From CAWEYO01 sp963813315 (GTDB lineage: Bacteria; Pseudomonadota; Alphaproteobacteria; Rhizobiales; Rhizobiaceae), in assembly GCA_963813315.1 (NCBI GenBank), contig CAWEYO010000005.1:419440-483439 (forward strand): a DNA stretch of 64,000 nucleotides, given 5' to 3'. Shown here in pieces: positions 41,692 to 50,980 of the stretch (position 1 is its first letter; each line of letters starts with the position of its first letter). The notes beneath the pieces were generated by a model. That model had not been told where the DNA came from. It searched no databases and was given only the letters and a program-made list of their open reading frames with translations. Both the position numbers and the translations under genes were made by a program.

Positions 41692-43311
41692 ATGTCTACC
41701 ACGACACAAACGAATTCGCTCGGTTCTCCTGGTGCCGTCGCGGTGGCGGCGCCCTCGCCTGAACGGGCAAGTGCCACTGAATGGATCGCAGTGCTCGCCA
41801 GCATGATCGGCGCGTTCATGGCGATCCTCAACATCCAGATCACCAACGCCTCACTGCTCGAGATCGAGGGCGGCATCGGCACCGGCGTCGACAACGGAGC
41901 CTGGATCTCGACCTCCTATCTCATCGGCGAGATCGTGGTCATCCCGCTCACCGATTATTTGAGCCGCGTCTTTTCGTTCCGGCGCTACATGCTTGCCAAC
42001 GCCATCCTGTTTCCTCTTTTCTCCGCCGCATGTGCCTTCGCCCATGACCTTGGCTCGATGATCGTGCTGCGCGGCCTGCAGGGCTTTGCCGGCGGTGTGC
42101 TGATCCCCATGGCTTTCACCATGGTGCTGACCAAGCTGCCCAAGGCGCAGCAGCCGTTCGGGCTGGCGATATTCGCGCTCTCGGTCACCTTCGCGCCCGC
42201 TATCGGCCCGACCATTGGCGGCTATTTGACCGAGAATTACGGATGGCAGTCCATCTTCTTCGTCAATGTGCCGCCCAGCCTCGCGATGGTCGTCGCGCTT
42301 TACTTCACGCTTGAGAAAAAGCCCATGCAGCTATCGCTGCTCAGGCAAGGCGACTGGGCCGGCATCGTCACCATGGCCATTGGGCTTTCGGCACTGCAGA
42401 CCATGCTCGAGGAGGGCAACAAGGAGGATTGGTTCCAGTCACCGTTCATCGTCAAGCTCGCCGTGACGGCGGCCGTACTCCTGACCGCCTTCATCGTCAT
42501 CGAGCTGACCGTTGAGAAGCCGCTCGTCCAGTTGCGCCTCTTGAAGCGGCGGAACTTCGCCATCGGCATCCTTGTCAACGTGCTGGTGGGTGTTGCGCTG
42601 TTTGGCACCGTCTACATCCTGCCCCAGTATCTCGGCCAGGTGCAACGCTACAATGCCGAGCAGATCGGGTTCGTACTCGCCTGGACCGGCTTGCCGCAGC
42701 TGCTCATCATTCCGCTCGTTCCGCTGCTGATGAAGCGGTTTGACGCCCGCTACATCGGGTTTGTCGGCATCAGCGTCTTTGCAGCAAGCTGCTTCATGAA
42801 TATCACCTTGTCGCTCGACAACGCCGGCGACCAGTTCTTCGTGCCCAATATCGTGCGTGCCATCGGACAGGCACTGGTGCTGACGCCGATCACCGTGATC
42901 ACGACAGCCGGCATTGCTGCGAGCGAGGCGGGGGCAGCGTCGGGCCTTACGAACATGCTGCGCAATCTTGGCGGTGCGGTCGGCACAGCCATGCTCGCGA
43001 CGATCCTGACCAAACGCGAGCAGTTTCACTCGAACATCATCGGCCAGTCCGTCACCATCTACCGGGACGAAGTGCGCGACAGGATCGACCATCTGACACA
43101 GTATTTCATGACGCACGGCGTGACCGATCTGGCTGTCGCGCAACGCAAGGCGATCGCTGTGATCGGCGCGACCGTCCATCGTCAGGCTCTCATCTTGGGC
43201 TTCAGCGACACGTTTGCCGTGATCGGCATCGTCCTTGCGATTGCTGCGGTTGCACTGCTGTTCGCTCGCAAGACCCAAATCGGTAGCGGAGCTGGCGGTA
43301 GCGGGCATTGA
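41692..43311 (+). CDS. DHA2-family MFS multidrug exporter, EmrB-type
   Basis: The 539-residue protein has 14 membrane helices. The first conserved block NIQITNASLLEIEGGIGTG and the motif C-like SVTFAPAIGPTIGGYLTENYGWQSIFFVNVPPS (helix 5 and loop) are typical of EmrB/QacA drug:H+ antiporters. It works with the fusion protein encoded upstream, and its expression is presumably released when the TetR-type repressor binds drug. An outer-membrane channel is not encoded here. Confidence 0.92.
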   Translation: MSTTTQTNSLGSPGAVAVAAPSPERASATEWIAVLASMIGAFMAILNIQITNASLLEIEGGIGTGVDNGAWISTSYLIGEIVVIPLTDYLSRVFSFRRYMLANAILFPLFSAACAFAHDLGSMIVLRGLQGFAGGVLIPMAFTMVLTKLPKAQQPFGLAIFALSVTFAPAIGPTIGGYLTENYGWQSIFFVNVPPSLAMVVALYFTLEKKPMQLSLLRQGDWAGIVTMAIGLSALQTMLEEGNKEDWFQSPFIVKLAVTAAVLLTAFIVIELTVEKPLVQLRLLKRRNFAIGILVNVLVGVALFGTVYILPQYLGQVQRYNAEQIGFVLAWTGLPQLLIIPLVPLLMKRFDARYIGFVGISVFAASCFMNITLSLDNAGDQFFVPNIVRAIGQALVLTPITVITTAGIAASEAGAASGLTNMLRNLGGAVGTAMLATILTKREQFHSNIIGQSVTIYRDEVRDRIDHLTQYFMTHGVTDLAVAQRKAIAVIGATVHRQALILGFSDTFAVIGIVLAIAAVALLFARKTQIGSGAGGSGH

Positions 43312-43850
43312 GCGGGCGCTCCGTTTTGAGCGTATGTTGCGGGACGAGTGGCACCGGAAATTGGCGACCTCAGGCGACGGCTTTAGCCTGATGGTGACAC
43401 TGACACGTGAGGGGGCGCGCATCCATTCCGCGCTGGCCGTACAGAAGGGACCGGAAGCCCATGAGCGATCCCTCGCACAGGCGGCAATGATCCAGCAGGC
43501 CGCAAGGTCTCGGCCGTGTGAAAACGTGGCGCCGCGAAGGGGCGATAGAATGATCTGCCCTTCGGACCGCGATTAGAGTCCTGAAATTCCTGAGTTCAGC
43601 CGATCTCGATCGGTCTGAGAAAAACCTGTAGGCGTCCGCCGAGTTTGCAATCCGTATCGTCGAGCAGAATGGTCGCAGGGCAGGACGGCGACGGCCGCAG
43701 GCCCTGAATAGGTCATCGATGACTTGGCTTCGCCAGGATAATAAAATGCCATTCTGCATCCACCCTGTCGGACCAACGGGCGCTCGACGTCCTTGATAGA
43801 GACAGGCCTTTCTGGCGCATGATGCCAAGGCAGAGACAGAGGAGAAGAAG
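43312..43850. other. Intergenic stretch of 539 bp, no gene recognised
   Basis: Several overlapping open frames occur on both strands, but none has a recognisable domain or a sensible start. The region may hold gene fragments, since the flanks (43312-43600) have codon-like composition. GGAGAAGAAG just before 43851 is the ribosome-binding site of the next gene. Confidence 0.45.
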
Positions 43851-44603
43851 ATGGTCGGTTTTCCTAACGAATCCGCTGAATATCGCGCCGCGCGCGACCG
43901 GCTGCTGGAAAAGGAGATTGGGCTCCGCCGCGTCATGGAAGAGGTGGCGGCCGCCAGGCGCGCGCTACCGCAAGGAGGGGCGATGCTGCAGGACTATGTG
44001 TTCGATGGCGTCAATGCCGACGGCAAGCCGGAAAAGGTAAAGTTCTCGGAGCTGTTTCTCCCCGGCCGCGACACGCTGATCGTCTACAACATGATGTTCC
44101 CGCGCCATAAGAGCGACACTCGCGCGCAGCCCTCGACCGGGCCTTTCGCGGAAATGCCGCGCGACCAAACGCCGTGCCCGTCCTGCACCGCGCTGCTCGA
44201 CCAGCTCGACCCGGCAGTCAAGCATCTGGTGCCTGCCGGCTTCAACTTCGCGGTGATCGCCAAAGCGCCGATCGAGCGGCTGGCGGCCTACGCGAAGGAG
44301 CGCGGCTGGAAGCATATGCGGCTGGTGTCGTCGGCGCACAACAGTTTCAACCACGACTACAACGCCGAGTTCGAAGATGGAGAGCAGGCTCCTATGTTGA
44401 GCGTCTTCCGGCGCGGGCCGGACGGCATCCGCCATTTCTGGAGCTCGGAGCTGTTGTTCGCCGAGTCGGACCCCGGTCAGGACCCTCGCGCCGCCGGCAC
44501 ACTGGAGCCGCTATGGAACCTGATGGACTTGGCGCCGGAAGGCCGACCGGAGTGGGATGAGCAGGTGGAATACAAGGGCAGCGCCGCAGCGCCGCGGGGA
44601 TAG
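43851..44603 (+). CDS. Second DUF899 family protein
   Basis: A 250-residue DUF899 protein distinct from that at 31796. It has KVKFSELFLPGRDTLIVYNMMFPRH, the CxxC in QTPCPSCTALLDQLDPAVKHL, VIAKAPIERLAAYAKERGWKHMRLVSS, and the C-terminal LEPLWNLMDLAPEGRPEWDE. The N-terminal helix (EYRAARDRLLEKEIGLRRVMEEVAAARRALP) is usual for the family. The fold is thioredoxin-like; the function is unknown. A GGAGAAGAAG ribosome-binding site lies just upstream. Confidence 0.87.
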   Translation: MVGFPNESAEYRAARDRLLEKEIGLRRVMEEVAAARRALPQGGAMLQDYVFDGVNADGKPEKVKFSELFLPGRDTLIVYNMMFPRHKSDTRAQPSTGPFAEMPRDQTPCPSCTALLDQLDPAVKHLVPAGFNFAVIAKAPIERLAAYAKERGWKHMRLVSSAHNSFNHDYNAEFEDGEQAPMLSVFRRGPDGIRHFWSSELLFAESDPGQDPRAAGTLEPLWNLMDLAPEGRPEWDEQVEYKGSAAAPRG

Positions 44604-44688
44604 GAATTTTCCTCGTCACCCAGAACGGAAGTGACCTGCCTTACCCGGTGTGAGATGGTTGCTGCCGATCAACCGAAGGAGGCCGGTG

Positions 44689-44830
44689 ATGCGCGACTGG
44701 GATCTTCCCAGGGAAGGCGGCGGCCGCTGCGGGCAGGTACGGATCAAGATCAGCGGGCCTCCGCTGGTCACCATTGCCTGCCACTGCATCGGCTGCCAGA
44801 GGATGAGTTCTTCGGCCTTTTCGCCGTCGG
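44689..44830 (+). pseudogene. N-terminal fragment of a GFA-family (glutathione-dependent formaldehyde-activating-like) protein
   Basis: From ATG at 44689 the frame reads MRDWDLPREGGGRCGQVRIK and then PPLVTIACHCIGCQRMSSSA. This matches the zinc-binding N-terminus of GFA-domain proteins (CRCGxVR...CHCxxCQ), with one ligand Cys changed to Gly (GGGRCGQ instead of GGCRCGQ). Family similarity ends near 44830, where the rest of the roughly 130-residue domain is missing. So it is a broken gene. Confidence 0.75.
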
Positions 44831-44922
44831 CCGCCGTCCCCAATTTGGCGTTATTAATCAGTGGTATGACTATAGAGCGAGCCTAGGCCGGCAGTGGGTC
44901 AAGCGGTGGTCACGGGCCTCGT

Positions 44923-45288
44923 TCATTCGAGAGGGATACCTAATTCTTGACGAACTTTCTTCGTAAGGCCGGCTGCAACAAGCAGGTAGGATCGACGCAC
45001 ATAGTCCTCGAGTTCAGCATCGCTGAGACCAGCCTCCCTCGGAATGCACACCCATTGCCTCTTGGCGAAGTGAGGTGCCTGCCTGACACTTTCGATCCCG
45101 GTCAGGACGACGAAGCTTTCCTCTGGACACTTGAATACGACGCTGTGCAGATCCGGGGATGTCAGCCTGAGAAGCGTGAATACCTTGCCGCCTACTTTTG
45201 CGACCCGGGATTCCCACTGGTCGACGAGGGAGACGCCTGGCAGCGACATAGTGAAGGTTTCAAAGCTCTCAGGTTCGAATAAGCTCAT
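44923..45288 (-). CDS. MmcQ/YjbR family protein
   Basis: The 121-residue protein belongs to the MmcQ/YjbR family, small double-wing-like proteins. It opens MSLFEPESFETFTMSLPGVS, has a central KVGGKVFTLLRLTSPDLHSVVFKCP, and closes with AGLSDAELEDYVRRSYLLVAAGLTKKVRQELG. DNA binding was proposed from the fold, but no role is confirmed. I chose the ATG at 45288; 57 codons upstream in frame are not family-like. It stands between a GFA fragment and the disrupted dps. Confidence 0.85.
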   Translation of the reverse strand: MSLFEPESFETFTMSLPGVSLVDQWESRVAKVGGKVFTLLRLTSPDLHSVVFKCPEESFVVLTGIESVRQAPHFAKRQWVCIPREAGLSDAELEDYVRRSYLLVAAGLTKKVRQELGIPLE

Positions 45289-45537
45289 ATTTGCCTGCGA
45301 TGTGCCGACCCGGCTGTAAATACCGGCTTGTCTTGGCCCGGAGTTCATCGCGAAGACGGTGTGCCAGTGGATTGCCGCTGTCACACCAGGACTGCATGCC
45401 GACTTCAATGGGTGTGCGGCTCCGGATCCTCCACCCTCGATCAGCCGTTGGCAATGCACGTTCGCGGAAGTTTACTGGGTCAGCGGTCCAAAGAGGTGCA
45501 TATAGACCTGACGTCCATGCAAAAGGGGGTTCGGTCA

Positions 45538-46023
45538 ATGAGCACGGAAGATGCCCGCAAACGCCGAAAGGCGGGTCTCTTAACGCCTGGAAACCTTGGA
45601 GAAAATGCGACTAGGGATATTTCCGCCGCCTTGACGGCGCTGCTGGCCGACATGTACGCGCTCTACCTGAAGACCAAGAACTTTCATTGGCATGTCTCCG
45701 GCCCCCATTTTCGCGATTATCATCTGATGCTCGACGAGCAGGCGGCAGAGATATTCGCCACGACGGACGAGATTGCTGAGCGTGCGCGCAAGCTCGGCGG
45801 CACGACACTGCGTTCGATCGGCCACATCGCAAGGCTGCAGCGGGTTGTCGACAACGACGCCGATTTCGTCGCGGCGGACGACATGCTGGCCGAACTCAAG
45901 GATGACAATCTGCAGCTGACCCAACGCATGCGCGAGACGCATGGCGTCTGCGATGAGCATGGTGACGTTGCAACCGCGAGCTTGGACAACGACAGAGGCG
46001 ATCCGTCGAGCAATACAAGATAG
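45538..46023 (+). pseudogene. dps: Dps ferritin-like protein with its C-terminus displaced by an IS relic
   Basis: Dps proteins form dodecamers that store iron and shield DNA from oxidative damage. The reading frame (ATG at 45538 after AAAAGGGGG) has the ferroxidase ligands in NFHWHVSGPHFRDYHLMLDEQ (His-His, Asp, Glu) and the ETHGVCDEHGDVATASL block. It should then continue with ENWIDQAERRVWFLFESGRR. Instead it switches to 15 foreign residues (DNDRGDPSSNTR...) and stops at 46023. The missing end is found intact at 46486-46550, after a roughly 500-bp insertion. The 161-residue product may still fold but lacks the end of the last helix. Confidence 0.88.
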
Positions 46024-46485
46024 TGAAGAGAGCTAGAGAGCGCTGGCGAATCGCGACGGATGAACCAGAAGACCGTCTCGAAGACGCAGAAGCGGACCTC
46101 GGTGCACGACGTGCCGACAGGGCCCGAAGAACGCGTCCTCGACGGTGCTCACGATCGAAGAGGAAGCTGTGATCGACGCCTTTCGGCGGCATACTCTGCT
46201 GCCGCTCGACGATTGCCTCTACGCGCTGCAGCCGACAATTCCAAACCTGACGCGTTCCTCCTGCACCGCTGCCTGCAGCGGCTGGTAGGGAGAGGTGACG
46301 GGACGTGGCGAGGCGTTGTCTCGCGGTACTCCTCGATTCGCGGGTGCAGACGCCGAGGGAGCTCTTCTCTGTGGCTTCGCGCGCAGTCGCTTGTCGACTG
46401 CCGCGAGCCAGTGCGCGCGCTCGCTCTCCGCGGCGCTCCCCGCCCGACCGCCACACGCGCCCGCCCTACCCGCCAACACCACAGC
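45984..46485 (+). mobile_element. Degenerate IS481-family transposase fragment inserted in dps
   Basis: Pieces of an IS481-type transposase N-terminus can be read in shifting plus-strand frames: TTTEAIRRAIQDSEES, then NQKTVSKTQKRTSVHDVPTG, then STVLTIEEEAVIDAFRRHTL, LPLDDCLYALQPTIPNLTRS and LHRCLQRL. At least three frameshifts and one in-frame TAG separate them. The DDE catalytic domain is missing, and 46300-46485 shows nothing recognisable. The insertion sits exactly where dps coding sequence is interrupted. Confidence 0.8.
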
Positions 46486-46550
46486 TAGAGAACTGGATCG
46501 ATCAGGCGGAAAGGCGCGTATGGTTCTTATTCGAGTCGGGCCGGCGCTAA
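46486..46550 (+). pseudogene. dps: Displaced C-terminal end of dps
   Basis: The frame ENWIDQAERRVWFLFESGRR followed by TAA is the standard Dps C-terminus. It continues directly from the dps sequence that breaks at about 45983, separated by the IS481 relic. Confidence 0.88.
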
Positions 46551-46742
46551 TGTGTCAGAATGCTTTCGATGCGAAGCGGTTGCCACAGGCGATGCCATCG
46601 TAATTGCGCTGCCTGCGATGGCGTCGGCGGAACAACCGCGCCGGACTCGTGCAAGCGCGCTACTGCCCCCGCTACCCTAGAACTTCCCTGCGTCAGCCCA
46701 GAACCGAGATCAGACATGCTCTCGCCTGAAGGAGATTCTTCA

Positions 46743-47702
46743 ATGTCCCGTTCGGTACACCGGAAAGGCTCGGGCCCCATTAGCTTGTCTGTAGTCGCGG
46801 CCATATGCATCACGTTTGCCACCTCCGCGCCCGCTGAGGCGGATGTGAAACCATTCCCGTCCAGCTTCCAGGCGCAGCAAATGCCGGTTAGCGGAGGTAC
46901 TCAGTACGTCCGCGTTGGCGGCCACGGGCCTGCGGTTCTGCTGTTGCATGGCTTCGGGGATACGGGTGACATGTGGGAGCCGTTGGCCGAAATGTTGGTG
47001 AAGGATCACACCGTCATCGTGCCCGACCTCCGGGGCATGGGCCTCTCTTCGCATCCCGAGACTGGATATGAAAAGGCAGCCCAAGCTCGCGACCTCGCCG
47101 GAATTATGGACGGGCTTGCCGCCCAGAAGGTCGATCTCGTCACACATGACATCGGAAACATGGTGGGTTACGCCCTTGCCGCTCAGTACCCGAACCGGGT
47201 GAGGACATGGGTGGTGATGGATGCGCCATTGCCGGGCATCGGCCATTGGGATGATCAGCTGAAGAACCCCAAAACCTGGCACTTCAATTTCCGAGGTCCC
47301 GACACCGAGCGGCTTGTCGCCGGGCGGGAGCGAATCCTGCTCGACCGCTTCTACAATGACTTGTCCGCCAATCCGGACGGGATCGACGAGCAGACGCGCA
47401 ACCACTATGCCGAAATCTATGCGATGCCAGGCGCAATTCATGACGCCTTCAGCGGCCAGTTCGCCGCGTTCGCGCAGGATGCTCTCGACAACCAGACGCT
47501 GCTTGCAAAAATCGGCAAGCTGACATTGCCGGTGCTCGCGATCGGCGGCGATCATTCTTATGGAGCGGGCCTGGCAACCGAGATCGGCTTTGCCGCGACG
47601 AATGTCGAGGCGGCGGTCATCAACAACTCCGGTCACTGGATAGTGGAGGAGCAGCCGCAGCAGGCGATCGACCTCATCGTCCCCTTCATTGAAAAGAAGT
47701 GA
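46743..47702 (+). CDS. Exported alpha/beta hydrolase, epoxide hydrolase/haloalkane dehalogenase-like
   Basis: The 319-residue protein starts with a Sec signal segment (LSVVAAICITFATSAPAEA). The alpha/beta hydrolase core has oxyanion-hole HGFGDTGDMW, a VPDLRGMGLSS strand, nucleophile Asp in LVTHDIGNMVGYALA (HDxG elbow), and catalytic His in NNSGHWIVEEQPQ. A nucleophilic Asp rather than Ser points to soluble epoxide hydrolase or dehalogenase-type chemistry. The ATG at 46743 follows AAGGAGATTCTTCA. It is a single gene just beyond the dps remnant. Confidence 0.87.
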   Translation: MSRSVHRKGSGPISLSVVAAICITFATSAPAEADVKPFPSSFQAQQMPVSGGTQYVRVGGHGPAVLLLHGFGDTGDMWEPLAEMLVKDHTVIVPDLRGMGLSSHPETGYEKAAQARDLAGIMDGLAAQKVDLVTHDIGNMVGYALAAQYPNRVRTWVVMDAPLPGIGHWDDQLKNPKTWHFNFRGPDTERLVAGRERILLDRFYNDLSANPDGIDEQTRNHYAEIYAMPGAIHDAFSGQFAAFAQDALDNQTLLAKIGKLTLPVLAIGGDHSYGAGLATEIGFAATNVEAAVINNSGHWIVEEQPQQAIDLIVPFIEKK

Positions 47703-48112
47703 GTCCGGACAAGTCCGAATATCCGTCTCCTCGCCCGATCAACGCTCCGACGCTGACGTTGATCCTGTCAGCAGCGGCCCAAAAATAGCGGCCTTTCAGA
47801 GCGCCCGAGTTCAGTAGGCAGATGCGGCAATACTTCCTAAGCGTTCAACCATCAAAACTCCAAACTCGGTTGGGTAGAAGTGATCGAGACGTCTGAGAAC
47901 ATGCACGGAACGTCTCGATTGGGTCCAAGCCTTCGCATTCGTGAACGGCAAAGTTGCGCCATAAACTGTCACTTGCCACCCCCGGCTGAATAGCCAAAGT
48001 CGGACCCAACCGGTCATTCGCCAAGAGGAAGCGAAGTGACCTCCATGCAGAATTCGAGCGCCTCATCGGCATCGGCGCCGCCCGGCCGCGGCCCCTCCTG
48101 GGGGGCGAGGGT
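47703..48112. other. Intergenic stretch of 410 bp, no gene recognised
   Basis: There is no family-like frame on either strand. A short inverted pair GAGACG/CGTCTC encloses AACATGCACGG near 47888-47920 (GAGACGTCTGAGAAC...GGAACGTCTC). The end towards 48112 is GC-rich (CGCCGCCCGGCCGCGGCC). Confidence 0.45.
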
Positions 48113-49016
48113 TCAGGGCAGCGGGATCGGCTTGTCACTGAGTGTGCGCAAGTAGGCAATCACGTTTATTCGTTCAGTCTCGTCCGGAACACCAGGCGTC
48201 TCCATGTAAACGCCCGGAGTAGTGAGCATGGGCCCAAGCAGAAATTTGTTCAGGTCCTCGAACGTCCACACACCCTCCCAGCTAGCAAGGCGTCGGAGTA
48301 ACGTCTATTTGCCAGAGATGCCTTGTCGCGGCCGACGACGCTCCACAAGTTCGGTCCCGCTTTGCTCTCCCTCCCTGTGGCTCGGCATTGTGGCAACCGC
48401 CACACACGCGGGTGAAGTAGGTTCGGCCTTTCTCGACATCGGCAGTAGCCAACTTCATCGAGATCGGGGCTGGTGTTGGCAAGACGACGCCGTGCGACAT
48501 GAGATAGTCAGCAACTTCGCGTTGCCCCTTGAATTTTGCCAGATGGAGCGGTGTCTTGCCGTCCTTTGTCGTCGCATTCACGTCCGCGCCGGCCTCGACC
48601 AGTGCTTTCACGCAATCGAGGCAACCGGATCTGACGGCGATGTGGAGGGCGGTTTCGCGGTTGCGGTGCGAATTTGGATTTGCGCCCCCGTCCAGCAACA
48701 GATTGATCAAGTCGATCCTGCGTTTTGCCAAAGCCGGCATGAGGGCAGGACCCAAAAGCGGCGTCGGGGCAGCGTTGACGTCGGCACCGCGTTCCATGAG
48801 CAGTTTTGCCGCCGCAAAATGTCCGCCTCTGACCGCAAGATAGAGTGGTGTCGCGCGCCCGTCGCTCTCATCGATGGCGGCACCTGCGTCGAGCGCTGCC
48901 GTGATCGCCGCGACATCGCCCTTCATGGCGGCGTCGTAGATGGCGGCGGCATGCGATACAATCGGAATGTGTACAAGCACTAACAGAATGAAAAGCAAAC
49001 CTTGCGCATTCGACAC
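48113..49016 (-). pseudogene. Ankyrin-repeat/cytochrome c fusion gene with two frameshifts
   Basis: The frame from 49016 has a signal peptide (LLFILLVLVHIPIVSHAAA), then about four ankyrin repeats (GDVAAITAALDAGAAIDESD, RATPLYLAVRGGHFAAAKLL, ETALHIAVRSGCLDCVKALV, KTPLHLAKFKGQREVADYLM). A class I cytochrome c start follows, with haem motif CGGCH. After AEP the frame shifts: GPNLWSVVGRDKASLANRRY continues in a second frame, then WEGVWTFEDLNKFLLGPML, the axial-Met region and IAYLRTLSDKPIPLP in a third, ending at 48113. Two one-base deletions explain this. The intact ancestor was a periplasmic ankyrin-cytochrome c protein of about 300 residues. Confidence 0.83.
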
Positions 49017-49443
49017 CCCCTGTGTCAGCGGCTGGCATCTATTGTGCCCCGAGCTTCACCGTCAGAGTCGATCTTGCCGGCGAAGGGGAAGGGCACTGTC
49101 GTCCACCCAGCGTGCCAGTGTCGATAGCACTACCCCGATCAGAATTTTGAGGGTCCGGATTTAGTACGGTCAGAACCTCGCGTTCGCGAATGGCAAAGAC
49201 TGCGCCGACATCGCTGAAAAAGTCGCTGACTAAATGCATCGGCACTTGACCCCACAGCTCCGGGGCGGGTCAGTCACGACCAAGGAGAACGGCCGGGTAG
49301 CGTCAGATGTTTGTACCGGACGCAACAAAGGTCGCGATCCGACACATAGCGGTCTCTCTTGGCGCTGGCTTGCCTGTCTGCTCGACGTTCGAGACGGGGC
49401 AGCGGCTGAAGGCCGATCGGGTCTATTGGGGCTGGGAGGCCGG
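49017..49443. other. Intergenic stretch of 427 bp, no gene recognised
   Basis: The minus and plus frames are unremarkable. The part 49130-49260 (AATTTTGAGGGTCCGG...GCATCGGCACTTGACCCC) resembles transposon-flank debris but could not be assigned. The segment adjoining the DUF5996 gene reads well in a plus-strand frame but is antisense to it. Confidence 0.4.
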
Positions 49444-50379
49444 CTACAGGCTGCGCACCTGTCCGGGAAATCCAAGCGGGCATTCCAGCGTCACGCGATC
49501 CCAGTTGCCGGCATTGGCGGCAGCCGCATAGGTTGCCGACAGAAATTCTAGCAACAAAGTATCGGGTTGCGCCGCCGCCTTGACCGTCTCGTACGGCAGA
49601 ATGAACTCGCCAAGTGTCGTGTCAAAACATGCGCCGGCGGGCACCGGCTGATCGCGGAAGCCCGCCGGTTCTGGATAGGCGTAGGAGTAGAAGGCTGCGC
49701 GCGGGAAAGCCTCGTTTCCCGGCCAGAACCCGGCGCTGCTCACCTCGTGCGAGTAGGCCTCGCGGGCGACCGCATCCGGCAGCCCGGGGACCCCACCTGG
49801 GTGCAGCGGAGCGGCCCGGCCTGAGAAACGTGTTACCGCGAGGTCAAAGCTTCCCCAGAAGAAGTGGACCGGGCTCACCTTACCGAGAAACCCGCTGCGG
49901 AAGCGCTTGAAGATGCAGTCGACCTGGATGAGGGCACGCCAGAAGCGAAGGGCCGCGTCCGCGTCATAGGTGGCATGTGTGCGGTCCAGCGAGAAGGGGA
50001 TCGGATTGGCCACCTCGTTCGGCAGCTCGTTGATGGTCACGACAACCCCAACGCTTCTCAAGAGATCCATTGTGCGAACGTAGAAATCGGCGACGGTTTG
50101 CCGCTCGAGCGGGAACGATCGCTCGTCGCCAGCGCTGGTGCGCGCCAACAGCCGCTGCCCGATGAAATCGAACTCGATCTCAAGAATTTGGTCGCCGGCT
50201 GGAATAGGGGACGTGCTCAGCCCGCGTGCAGTAACATAGAGCGGCACCTGCCAGCCGTGATTGACCCACGGGGTCAGCATCAGCCGGATCTTTCCGACGA
50301 TCTGGGTCCAAAGATGCAAGGTGGCGGCAGTCTCGCGCCACTCGGCGTAGCGCAGTTCCGGCCGGGCTTGATCGTGCAT
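49444..50379 (-). CDS. DUF5996 family protein
   Basis: The 311-residue protein matches DUF5996, an uncharacterised family. Typical blocks are LRYAEWRETAATLHLWTQIVGK at the N-terminus, PWVNHGWQVPLYVTARGL, LRSVGVVVTINELPNEVANP, and the C-terminal FWPGNEAFPRAAFYSYAYPE and FILPYETVKAAAQPDTLLLEFL. It has no membrane segment or signal peptide. Genes for it often sit near stress or transport functions, but no activity is established. It stands alone at the left edge of the mobile region. Confidence 0.82.
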   Translation of the reverse strand: MHDQARPELRYAEWRETAATLHLWTQIVGKIRLMLTPWVNHGWQVPLYVTARGLSTSPIPAGDQILEIEFDFIGQRLLARTSAGDERSFPLERQTVADFYVRTMDLLRSVGVVVTINELPNEVANPIPFSLDRTHATYDADAALRFWRALIQVDCIFKRFRSGFLGKVSPVHFFWGSFDLAVTRFSGRAAPLHPGGVPGLPDAVAREAYSHEVSSAGFWPGNEAFPRAAFYSYAYPEPAGFRDQPVPAGACFDTTLGEFILPYETVKAAAQPDTLLLEFLSATYAAAANAGNWDRVTLECPLGFPGQVRSL

Positions 50380-50980
50380 TGGTTGAGACCTCCCGGAACG
50401 CTGTTGCCGAACTGGCTCGGATCACTCCGATGAGTCACGCTACCGCCCGCGACGAGCGTGGGGTTGGCCACTGACGCTGTTCCTCGGGTTTTCTCGCGGT
50501 CGCGGTAGTCGACCATGTTCTCGGCACAGACACGTTGCAGGCGGCCACCATCACCGTCGAGATCAGCGGGCCTACACCGGGAACAGCTGCATTTCCTTGC
50601 TTCTGTTTTACTCCTTAAACAGGAGTGACACGAGGGCCTAGTTTTTTCCGATTTTCGTGCATGCATCGGTGATTGGTGCGACCGTTAAGGTTTGAGGGAG
50701 CTCCCTTTTACGAATTCTGGCTTAGTAAACGGACAACTCTGTAAACCAACAGGGTGGTTAAAGCGTTGATCGCTCGCGCACATGGCAGAGGGCTAAGTCC
50801 TGCTCGTCAGCCCTTTTTCACGCATGACCGCGGGAGTCGGACGGTGCCAAGCCAACGATATGCAAAAACGTATCACAGCTGTATGATGATCTATCAAAGT
50901 AGATCAACACTTGACGAGCAAGGCACCCATTGATATGCTATTATAGATATCAATCAAAAGACGATATATAAAGGCATATC
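50380..50980. other. Region between DUF5996 and hipB: transposase scrap and operators
   Basis: A minus-strand frame near 50590-50530 reads AAVPGVGPLISTVMVAACNV, reminiscent of the IS110-family PGVGPxTA helix-hairpin-helix segment, but it is very short and flanked by unrelated frames. From 50640 on the DNA becomes AT-richer and leads into the hip promoter with two palindromes at 50888-50953. No other gene is seen. Confidence 0.45.
50888..50953. promoter_or_regulatory. Two palindromic operator candidates ahead of hipBA
   Basis: GATCTA-N6-TAGATC (50888-50905) and TTGATAT-N10-ATATCAA (50930-50936 / 50947-50953) are perfect inverted repeats, 42 bp centre to centre, lying 28-93 bp ahead of the hipB start. 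TTGACG near 50911 and TATTATAG near 50939 could be the -35 and -10 boxes, so the second site would cover the -10. HipB proteins repress by binding repeated palindromes of this kind. Confidence 0.6.

Noticed and set aside
50530..50600. IS110-family transposase fragment
   Set aside because: Only about 15 residues (PGVGPLISTVMVA) resemble the family; too short to call.
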